Of a stretch of 64,000 nucleotides of DNA, positions 27,258-39,200 are shown in pieces. Numbering within the stretch: the stretch's first letter is position 1; each line of letters starts with the position of its first letter. This DNA comes from Brachypterus glaber (taxonomy: Eukaryota; Arthropoda; Insecta; Coleoptera; Kateretidae): positions 105,996,893 to 106,060,892 of the forward strand of contig OY294044.1 of NCBI GenBank assembly GCA_958510825.1, written 5' to 3'. The translations under genes and the position numbers were made by a program. The notes beneath the pieces were generated by a model. It had not been told where the DNA came from, did not search any database, and saw only the letters and a list, made by a program, of their open reading frames with translations.

Positions 27258-30200
27258 ATGTGTGAGGCTTTTCACATTTTTGCCCCAAACTTTTTTATGT
27301 GTATTTTTTTCGGATTTTTAGTAAAAATATAGTTAATAATTTTAGACCACACTGTATATCTCAATTTTCAGAAAAAAGCTTAACCAGAGAAATAGCCTGC
27401 AGCCACATCCGAGCCTGGCACCTCTACCAAGAAACACTGCTCAACAAAATTAACAACTCCAACTCCTGTCAGTTTACCGCATTCAGTTGTCCCGGGGGCC
27501 TGCCCTCCTACGAACGGGGGCACTGCTTCCCGCAGTTGGACAAGGAATACTTTTCACTCGATCCCGCCTACAGGTCCGAAGTTGGAGTTTTTGGGGAGGA
27601 CGCAAAAGGCGAAGGAGTTATGTATTTTACAACTAGTGATCAAACTCCTTTTTGTGGTAATTATTGTTCATTATTATACAAACAAAATTTGCTTATAAAA
27701 TCGCTTTTATTCCAATAATTTAGAGGAATAAACCATTGTTTTGTTCTCGTTAATGACACGTCAACGTTTTACGGTTGTGTAAATTGGGTCTAGTCATTTC
27801 GCTTACGACGCATGCGTATCTTACGTTGCTATGGTAATTTCGAGATTGTTTACAAGCGGGAAGGTTTAAAATAACTAAATCTTAAAAAAATAAACTTTAG
27901 ATGGGTTCCGAAACGTCTCACCTGGTGTATTGTAAGTTTACATAATCCTTGTTAAAGTGTAGGGCTCGACTATCTTTACTTGTTCCCCTTACGTGCATTC
28001 TAGCCATTGAGCTAGAGGGGAGAGTGCCAGAGCCCTTGAAATTTCTTTTGGCGATTTTGCTTCGCGCTATCTATCTCTATCTCTCTCCAAACTTCCAAAT
28101 ACACAAAAATAGCCATTCGGTCAAATACACACAGTTTTCAAACACAGAATGAATCCATTCTAGCTCTAGATACTGTATGAATATTCCGTATCGAGTGTTA
28201 GAATGAGCACATGTAGTGCCATCTTTTGTTTATAAAAGTAAAGAAAACTGTAGCAAAATTAGCAAAAATATATTTATTTTACCATGAAACATTGAATAAT
28301 TTAATGCAATTTAAAGTTTTACGTTAAAATTACATAAAGTTTATTAGTTTTTCTTAATATTTCACCAGTTTTTTATTAATTTAGTTAAAAAAATTAAAAC
28401 TGCTCCATCTATTGTTAAATATTTAAACCTAATATCTGTCACAACAATCTGACATAACCTTCAATTTTTGCATTATAATTTGTAAATATGTACTAAAATT
28501 AAACAAAAGTCTTTTTTAAGTACTGATTTTATTAAATTATTAAATAACATTAATTGCTTTATTTAAAAATATGTATTTTGTTGCATTTACAATGTCGAGT
28601 CACAAAAAACATTGTTTTTAACCTTGTCCGCAGTTTAAAGCCATACAGTGTTTCATATTTGCAGTCGAAGAAAAAGTATAGTCTACAACACGTATGGAAC
28701 AGGCATTCCGCGCTCGCGGGACCGTCATACTCGCCTGCCGCTCGCGCGGAATATTGTCTATTCCATACTAGTTATAGAATATACTTTACCGGGTGTTTCA
28801 GGAAGGTGGTTCACCCCCCTTAACTTTTTTACTTTTTTAGGTAGGATCTTGTAATTTGCAGAAACTATATTATATAAATTTAAGATATTTTGACAGTTAT
28901 AAATTTTTTGGCACTTCCGGTTTCGCCGGAAATTAATCGAAATTTCGATTTTTAAATGGAACACCCTGTATATTTTTACATATTATGATCCAGAAATCCA
29001 CAAGCATGTGTCATTTGTCAATTTTGGCAGGTCATGTCATTTTTTAAATCTTCACTTTAAATCTTTTGTGTTTTAATGCGAAGTTCTTCCGAATAAACTA
29101 TTAATGTTCGCAAGAAATTTATCTTTTATTTTAACCTGATGAGCCACACTCTTTCCATTTGAAAAAAATTACTTATGGACCAAAGTATGATTTTCTAACC
29201 TTTAAGAGCCCACCAAATTTAGAGTTTTGGGAAAAAATCAAAATAGTATTTTTATGAAGATACTAGACCAAAAATTAAGCGAATAAGCTAATTTAAGGCA
29301 CTCTAGATTTAAAATAAAAATTTAAATAAAAAATTACATGACCTGTCAAAAATTGACACATGTTTATCTCAGAACTGATTTTTAAATCGAAATATGTAAA
29401 AATATACAGGGTGTTCCATTAAAAAATCGAAAGTTCGATTAATTTCCGGTGAAACCGGAAGTGCCACAAAATGTCTAACCATGTCAAAAAATCCTAAATT
29501 ATACATTATATAGCTCCTGCAAATTTCAAGCTTCTACCTAAAAAAATAAAAAAGTTAAGGGGGGTGAACCACCTTTCTGAAACACCCGGTATAACTAATA
29601 TAACATATCGTTTTATTTAGGTTCCCAATTACAAGCATCAGTGCAGATTTCTCAAAAAACTTCTAAAACAATTGGTGATCTGCACTTAGAACTTTTGTAC
29701 GCTGAAGAAAGAGTTAATTTCCAAATACACTGCGAGTAAGTATGTTATTTATAACACTAGAGGAAATGCGCCTAATTTCGGATGGTTTCCAAATTTCGGA
29801 TAGTAGTGTATTTAAGATACTGTCTGCAAAGGTAAACAGAAACCTACTTTTATGTGAAGCCAAAAGTCAAACTAAATCCGTCCTGTAATATGATAACGTT
29901 TTGTGCTCAGTTGCATTATTATGCTTGTTTATTTTATAAATAATCGTTATAAAAGTTCGTGATTCTGTCTTGGGTAAGTTATGATGTTAGTTAAGTTGAT
30001 CCATTATTCATAATTAAGCAATTTGAAAACGTAAACATTCTACAAATTTCTAATCTAAAAAGCAGAAAGTTGCCTAATTTCGGATAGACCATTTTTGTGC
30101 ATTTGATTCCCAATTTCGGATATCCGCAAGGTAATTATTATTCAGGATAACCAACCATTAATTATTATTTTTATAATGATACAACAAACTAAGATAAACA

Positions 30201-33200
30201 ATTTTGAAAAAACGAAAATTACCTAAGATACTAAGATATTCGAAATTGGGAATCTAAAATTATAGTTCCTATAGTATTTCGTAGAAAATCGCTTAATGAT
30301 TAAATTACGTCTTAAATGTGAAGGAATAACAAGAAACATAATCAATGGGATCCTGATCTACTCTTGAAAAATTTTTTTCGGAAATTAGGAGCCCTTTTTC
30401 AAATGCACAAAAATGCGCTGATTTTTTTTAACCGTGTTTTTTGGAAAAAATAAACTGTAATAAAATTGCTTTTATAATAAATCATGGTTCGCTATAATAA
30501 GTTGTATCTGGTTATATAAAAAAAATATCAAAAAGTAATACCGAGTATTAAATATTGAATACATTGTAAATGGTATCCGAAATTAGGCGACTTTCCTCTA
30601 AACTAAAGCTTGCATAAGTAAAATTTGAATTCTTAATAAGTATATGAAGATTTACATGCAGTGGATACCAAAAGTCATCCCCCCTCTAAACTTTTGAACG
30701 AGTTCAGCTATTGACTTCGAATTTCCATATCTTTAGGTCAGAGATACAAAGTTCTATTTGCAAAAAGTCCAATGAATATAGGACTTTTGACTTTGACCTG
30801 ACAATATGTGGTTTAAGTTTACATTGAATTGAACCACATATGTAGGGACACTAGATCTAGGTCTTAAGTTAGCAAGGCTTGCTAACTTAAGACCTAGATC
30901 TAGTGTCCCTACACATATGCCTTACAGGACTTACAGAAAACATATGACATGACCTAAGAACTTTTACCTCAAGAAGGAACATGATGAAATCTACGGTACG
31001 CTTTGTTTGAAGCGTGAACCAACTACGGTGAGGGGCTGGTGGGGAGTGACTATTGTTTACACTTAGTACGCGTAAAGAGAGAAAAAGAATGTGTAAACTC
31101 ACAGTCTAATGTCGTAAAATGACTAACAGAGGTACAGTGTTGCCGATTGGATATTTTATTGTAAATTTTAAGAATCATTAGTTCTGTATGAGTTTTATAT
31201 GAACTAGTAGTTTAATTTTAAGATTTAAATATACTATATTATTAAACAAAAATTATAGTATACACAATAAAGTTTTTTACATTTTTAATTTAAGTATAAT
31301 AATTTGAATTAATGATAAGGTGGAAACTACGCAACATCGCTACTAGGTAGCCTGAAAGTCGACTACCCTGATAGCACCAAAACCTTCCTTGAATATTCTT
31401 AAAATAAATAGCCGGAAGTACAGCATGCTTCTTAGAAGCATGTCTATTTTGCTCAGGATATTCTAAGAACGATTAAAGAAATGCAAAGGATACCGTTTTA
31501 ATCGTGCTGGGAGTCCCTAAGAAGCTTCTTATAAGCTTCTGTATCAAATAAGAATGTTTTAAGAAGCATGTTAAGAATGTTCTTAGAAGTAGGTACATGT
31601 ACTTTTAAGAATATTCTTAGCATGCTTCTAAAAATATTCTAATTTGATGCATTTAAGTAATAATATTGAATATTGCGCATGCGCAAACAAAGTAGGTAGG
31701 CGTTTCAGAATTCTGCATTAATGTAGTTTTTCTCTTTCTTTCAATTTTATTTTATAATACTCTATCCTTTTTATGGAGTGATATCATAAATTTGGACATG
31801 GCGAAAATTTTTACATCTTTGTGATAAACCTAATAATTAAAGTATATAAAAATCTTTATATATAGCATCCATCAGGTAAGATTCATATGGGATATGCAGT
31901 TTTACTGTGAAAGTAAGCTTTGTACCAAACATAAAAATCATGCGCCACACAAAAATCCAATGTTTAGAGAAAAAAATAGTAAATAATTATCATTTCAAAA
32001 AATAATAATTTTAATTTTTTTGTCTAAAACTATATAATAATGACTTTATGTCTAAAAATACATCCATTTCTACTACTACTACGGTAAAACTTATGTTATT
32101 AACTACAATTTTAAGAATATTTGTAATTCTAACCTAATAAAATTAAAATAATATAACGCCATATTACTATTCTAAAAACATTCCCATTAGAATATTTTAA
32201 GAATATGTATTTGAGCATATTCTTAGCAAAATACTCTTATCATGCTTAGCATGTGCACTATAGCATTATTCTAAAAATATTCCCATTAGAATATTTTAAG
32301 AATATGTATTGGGAATATTCTTAGCAAAATACTCTAATCATGCTAAGAATGTTTAGAGTAGAAGCACTTATGCTACTACAGCAGTGCACCTTTTAAGAAC
32401 ATGCTTAGCATGTTTACAGCATTATGCTAAGAACCTTTTCAAGGGAACGATTAAAAAACCTTCTTAGGATGAAGTGTGTTATCAGGGTAGCGACATCTAC
32501 ATTTTACACCACAAAGCTGCATCGCGTTTCTGTTAGTAAATAAACAAACAAAAAGATGACACCTTCATAAAAATTGGTCTGAAATTACTTCTTGAGGTAA
32601 AAGTTCTTTGGACATGACCCATATGGATAGTGAACGTGTTAAGCTCTGTTGGCATATACCGGGTGTCCTACCAGATTCTTACCAAGCTTTATCTCCGTTA
32701 TTTGATAAGATTTAAATTTTTGCAAAATTTAATTTAATTTAATTAAAATTAATTTAATTTTAAAAGTTGGGTTAAGCTTTTGACAATAACCGTCTAGGGT
32801 AAAATACAGTAAGTACTGGATTTTTTGTTAGTTTTTTGTATTGTACTATTTAAATTATTCTTATAATGATTTATAATTAGAAAAGTTATGTAAATTAGGG
32901 TGTTTTATTTTTCCGATAAATTTTATTCTAATAATTTTAATTTTTAGAAAACAAAAATCAAAGCGGATACTGTGTTTTTGCTTTGTATGTTTTGAATTTG
33001 ACAAATAAATAACCTTACTTTAAAAATTAATTCTTACGTGTCAAACTAAATCAAACTATGGTCTAAAATGGACGATTTCAATGCCCACCTTGATAAAACC
33101 TATTAATGCTTTTTTTAAAATTTCGGCAGAGTGGTATTTTATTCTTTCTCCAAATAACAACTATTTTTATTAATAATAATAATGTCCCACCAGGTTTTAG

Positions 33201-36200
33201 ACAGGCGTTATTTAAAAAGATAAAATAAAAAAACAACATTAAATACGAGTCAAAATAGAATTTACTGAGATATGCAAAACTACCCCTTACTTACCCACCC
33301 TTTTAAAACAACCCCCAACTTTTGTTTTTCAAATAGCACCCGCCTATTTTTACTAAAGAATATGAAAGAACATTTTATTCCAAATTTAACGATGTATTGT
33401 AAGTGATATCTTGTTTTTTAAGGGGCTCCAAAGTACAACCTGATAAGATCACAATCTATATTTTTCATCAAAAAAAATTCCAAAAACTTACGATAGATTA
33501 TACATAAAAGAGAATTGATTAATGTATCCAAAAATGACCCACTCTCCTGGAACTACCTGCAACTTTGTTCTAAATACCACCTTATTATAAAACAGCTCTC
33601 ATTAATCAAGAAACCCACATAAAACACACCCGTAATTGGATTACGAGAAACGACTGTAAACATGCAAGAGCAGCCCTTCCCACTCCGTGTGAAAAGACAG
33701 CACGCTTTTGTATGCAACTAAAAAGGGATAACCTAAGACAGTTTGCAAGCATCGTAACAGGTCACTGCAAACTAAATAAGCATCTTAACATCATGGGGAA
33801 GCCAGTCGACCCCATCTGTAGAGGATGCTACATGGAAGAGGAAACAATAGAACATGTGTTATGTTACTGTCCAGCGTTAGCCTTAATAAGAGGGTCCATG
33901 CTAGACGAGTACTGGCTCGACATGGCCGGTATAAGCAGCATCACTCCCAGACATCTTCTTAGATATATTCAAAGAATTGGATGGCTGAGAGGCTAAATTG
34001 CTGCGACCAAAGGGAGGTAGTACAATGGGCCCAGCTAAGTGGCCTAAGTGCGTGTAGATAGCTACCCTCCACCCTAATAACCATAACCATAACCATAACC
34101 ACCTTATTATTAATAAATAATAATTGTTTTTTAGAGCCCCTTAAAATATAAGATACCACGTATAATATATGGTTAAATTCAGAATGACATGTACTTTCAT
34201 ATTCTTTGATAAAAATGGGGGATGTATTTAAAAAACATAAGTTGGGGTGGTTTCAAGGGGGTGGGTAAGCAAGAGGCGGTTTTGGATACGTCAATAAAAC
34301 TTCTTTGGCTCCCATTTAAAGCTATTTTTTTGCAAAATTTTGTTTCTTTTTAAATAACGGAGATAAAGCTTGTCAAGAACCTGGTGGGACACCCGGTATT
34401 TGATATTTTTGCTTTTAAAATTAGGGATCGACCGGTACCGATATGATATCGGCGATATCGGCGAAAAGTCGCTATATCGGTTATCTGCCGATATGAAATG
34501 GTAATTATTAAGTACATAAGTAGTACATAATATATACATATAATTATATTAATATATTATACATATTATGTACTACTTGTGCGGTCCAAAAGTCACCCCC
34601 CCCCCTGTTAACTTTTGAATGACTTTTGATATCGACTTTAAATTTGGAAAAATCAATAAGACAACTATCTTTTGGCATATATTCGATATTTTTAGCTTTT
34701 AAAATGTGGTCAGGGGGGTATAGAAAAAAAAATTTAAATGAGAATGTTGTCAAATAGAAAATTTTATAAGCTTTAAAATGATTTACCACACGATCCCCCT
34801 TTCAATTTAAAACAATGTCCCTTATGCTCCCATGCCCACATTTTAAAAGCTAAAAATATCAAATATACCCAAAAAAAATAATTTGAGTTGTTTTATTAAA
34901 TGCTTTAAATTTGAAACAGATATCTCCACTCATTCAAAAGTTAAGGGGGGGTGACTTTTAGACCGCTCTGTATATTATCTTAATAAATGTATTTTAGTCT
35001 TTAATATATCCAACCAACATTTTTTTAATTACTGTTTTATTCATATTTAATATGCCTATATATATATATATATATATATATCGGTATATCGGCAACATCC
35101 ATATCGGTATTTAAAATGTGGTCAGGGGAAATTTTTTTTTAATGAAAACAAAAGTTCCAAAACTATTTCTTTTTTTTTGCTAAAATCGCTCATTTGCGGG
35201 GACACATGTTTATCAATCAAAAAATACTTGTTTTAATGCTCCCTACCACCCCTGAAAGTTTGTTGGTAAGTTTTTGGGACACCCTGTATAATTAGATTTT
35301 TTTTCAGATTTTCCGATGCTATAATGTCAGGTTCTAGAATGAATGGACTAGCAGTGGCTCCTTACAAAACGCTGAACGCAGAAATAAACGAATTGTCAGC
35401 GAATCTGAATTATGTCGCTTACAATGCGTATAATAATACGATGCCTCAACCACTTTTCCTAGACAGGATCACTATTAGGGATATGTACGCAAACAGGTGA
35501 GACTAGGGACCCTATTACACAGCTCTACAGAATAATAGTACTCTATTGAAAATGACGGGTGTGCGCGGGTATAAATGTTGCATAGACCGCACTTGAGCGG
35601 GTGAATTTCATCCGCTCAAGTCCGGTTTATGCACCATTTATACCCGCCCAGACCTGTCATTTTCAGCAGGGTATATTAATGCGAACTAAGTATTTGGTGT
35701 TCGAGGCTGAAGTTTTTTTGCTGAGACCAAGTCGAGGCAAAAAATCAGTTAAAAACACTTAAGACAGTTCGAATACGTGGTGCATTTAATATTTTTTCTA
35801 CTACCTAAAGCTACTAACTCCAAATATTAGTTAAAAATATAGTTTAAAAATTATTTTGACATAACTGTTTGGCATATCGTCATCTAAAGGCTCTAACGGT
35901 CTAACTCCAAAACGTCATATTTTTCAGGAGACGTAAAAAACGATTTAAAACTTAATTATAGCAATTTAGAACTTTAAAACTAGCTTGTTCACAGGTAAAA
36001 ATGTTTGAAATGTGTTAATGTATTGAAAACTTTTCATTGTTATCTATTTTATATAAATTATTTGAAAATTAAATTTTAACCACAAAATCTAAATTCACTA
36101 ATGGTCTAACTCCAAGGGAAGATAAAAGAGGATACCTATCGTATTATATCGCGTAATATTATTACAAAAAATTTATATTTTTATATTTAATATATAATAT

Positions 36201-39200
36201 TACTACTAGGTAGGCATAATATATATATATACATTATTAATGCCAATAATTATAATTATCATCAAACAGTAAATTAACAAATATTTGAAACGGGATCCCC
36301 TGTTGTCGAGAAATAGTTTGACATTAGTGAAAGTTCTCATTTATTGTTTTCTCACAATCATATGATGGAGTTAGACACTTAGCAACTTAAAATATTTACA
36401 TTTTTTCATTTTTTGAGGCTGATATTGGTTTAATGCAACTTTTTTTTTTGAAGTATGTTGGTAATCAGATAATGAAGCAAATTTGATAAAAATCTCATTT
36501 TTGAAAAATTTGGAGTTAGACAACTAGAGCCTTTAGTGGACGATATAAGCAACGAACTAATAACTCTTTTCTCTAGAATAGGCATTTCATTCGTTAAAAC
36601 TGACAAAAACATCGGCAACATAAACATTCGTCTTACTCGCACATCTTTGTTCTAACAGAGACAACAATACCAGTTACTGGTTATTGTTATTGTTCAAGCC
36701 TAAATATACCTACTATTTACAAACAAACCGAGATGTTAGCGATACTTTATTTTAACTGTATGCGTATTCTAGAAATAAGAGTTATTAGTTCGTTGAAAAA
36801 AGTTAGTAGTTGGCTTAAAATTTTTTCATTATTGACCGTCGTCAATAAACCGTGCTTAACAACGGTCAATAAAAAATTAGTTCACTGATTTTATTGGTTG
36901 TTAAGGTAAACAAGCCCTGACAACGGTAGATAATATGTAAGCTAGCACTGAATTAGGTAGTAGAAAAAACACATTTCAAGGTGGCTGGGTTCTGTCAACG
37001 GATTCTGAATCTACCAAATGCCTAGTTACTAGTCTGATGACTAAAAGTTTTCTACTACACACCGTTTTCGAGATAATTGATCTCACACTTGTTAATATAT
37101 ACGGTCTATTTGAAATAGGGTCCGAAATTTTAAGTGGTGATTCTACATCAAAAAATATGACATAAAGTTTCTATAAACATATGTCTAAAAATGCGTCGTA
37201 AGGGAGCTACGCCCCTTTGAAAGTGGCTAAAAAATCGGTTTTTATTTAATAACTCAGGAACCCTATGAACCGTGAAATTTCACCTTCAAATTAATTTTTC
37301 TCGAAAAAGGTTAATCCTACAGTATTACAACAAGAGTACCTTTTTTTATGTATTTTGACCTGAGTAATCATATTCCAAAAATAAAATTACAACAAAATTA
37401 TACATAAAATAGTTTGGGACAAAAAACTGCTAAGGCCCCCCCGTGGGGGTTAAAGTAAGTACATGAAAATATCATACGAAGATGGGCCTTATTAGGATTA
37501 GTTCACCTGCAAAACCTCGTTGCTATATCTCAAAGGGTTCCTGAGTTTTTTAGCCACTTTCAAAGGGGTGTAGCTGCTTTACGACGCATTTTTAGACATA
37601 TGTTTATAGGAACTTTTTGTCATATTTTATGATGTAGAATCACACCTTAAAATTTCGGACCCTATTTCAAATATATTTGAAAATGGTTGCTGAAACCGAA
37701 TCCAATGTTAAAAATTTTCAAAATGGCGGATCCAATAGGGCGTCAAAATGTTAAAAATCATGTATTTTTTTGATCGCTGAAACCGAATCCGATGTTAACA
37801 ATTGAAAATCAAAATAATTGATTCAATACGGCGCACTATGTGGTCCGAGATGTGGCCAAACGGAAAAAAAGGTCACCAAAATAATTTTAGCTGTTAAATG
37901 CAAAGCAAATAAGTTATTCATTAGTAAAATGCCATAATTTTCCTAAAATTTTACCACCGGCCCCCTAAAACCCCCTAATTAGGGTATATTATTTAATTGC
38001 ACTTCCAGGCAAGCTAGAAATTTGAAATTTGGCATACATATAGGGATTGCCTCATATAGCCCAAATAGTATGTTGTTTTACTAAGAGGAAAAGTGAAGCT
38101 TTTTTTTACTAGTCTGTATAATTTAAAAAGTCCGGAAACTACAGACGAGTAAAAAAAGCACTTTTCCTCTGAGTGAAACATACTATTTTTTCTGCAAGCA
38201 TCCTATATATTTTTTTCAATATTAATTTTTGAATTTTATTTATTCAGTAATAAAGTATGTTTTTTTTTTATTAAAATAGGCCAATAAAACCCTTTCGAAA
38301 TAAACTTAAACCTTCCTTGGCTCATTTTAAATTTTTTTCGTATGCTAAATCGTACACTTTTCGCGATTTCGATGGTAAATTGTCTAATGTACTTAGCATT
38401 TGCAATTTCGGAGAGATTTGTAGGTGTATAAACCATATATTCTTCTTCAATCATTTTCAATTAATTTCACACAAGGTTCTTGCATAGAATCTCGAGTCAA
38501 CCACCTGTTTACATAATAAATAATTTTGAAGTATGGCTGTCATCAAAGTCAAAGATTGCTGCCACCAGTGGTGGTTTTGCTAACTAACTTTTTTTTTACG
38601 TCGTACAATAATGAACTCATTTTTTTACTGTAAGAAATTAGATGACTTTTAACTCGAGGGGTCCGGCAATAATGAAGGAGACGACGCACTTGGCCAGGAA
38701 GTCTGGGAAGTCTCTAGGAAGTCTCAGGAAGTCCGGGAAGTTTTTGAGATGTCTCAGGAAGTCTAGGAAGCCACTAGGAAATCTCAGAAAGTCCGGGGAG
38801 TCTTTGAGAAGTCGCAGGAAGTCTCAGGAAGTCTCAGGAAGTCTGGGAAGTCTTTAGTCTATCTCGCGAGAAAGTGATCGATTTTTAAAAATTAAGGTGA
38901 AAGTTGTTAAATATGAGTTATAAAAACGATCAAAATACTTTAGCGGTAAGTAAATTTAAACGCTAAGGAAAATTCTGAAAAGTCAAATAAAATAATTATT
39001 TCACAAAAAGAAGTATTGGAAATCTTAGAAAAAGCCAAAATAGATGCTATCGCTGAATGTAAAAAATTGGGAATGATTTTCACTGATAAAAAAAAACAAA
39101 ACAGATGAAAAAGAAATCAAAAAATGTTTAATAAATACATCAGTTTCGGCAATAAATGTATGTACAAAAAAAAGAACAAAAAGACCCCATTAAACACAAA

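Larger units (their letters stand above)
24970..27356. mobile_element. CAGGGTG-type MITE, copy 3, broken by two insertions
   Basis: Pieces at 24970-25134, 27068-27120 and 27258-27356 correspond to successive parts of the MITE at 5626-6219. The element at 25135-27067 and a LINE tail at 27121-27257 interrupt it. The right end lies about 15 nt before lipase exon 6. Confidence 0.6.
32659..34396. mobile_element. TA-flanked CCGGGTGTC foldback, interrupted by a LINE
   Basis: Ends CCGGGTGTCCTACCAG and CTGGTGGGACACCCGG flanked by TA. Arms extend through AAGCTTTATCTCCGTTATTT and its complement. A LINE tail (33589-34097) interrupts it. Confidence 0.8.

Noticed and set aside
35498..35500. TGA taken as the lipase stop
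   Set aside because: It overlaps a strong donor, and the spliced exon 41400-41478 supplies the family's expected C-terminal segment ending in Cys, followed by a poly(A) signal.
38642..38857. 71-codon open frame rich in KSGKSL/RKSGE repeats
   Set aside because: It is the translation of the GGAAGTC short repeat array at the end of the CGAGGG element.
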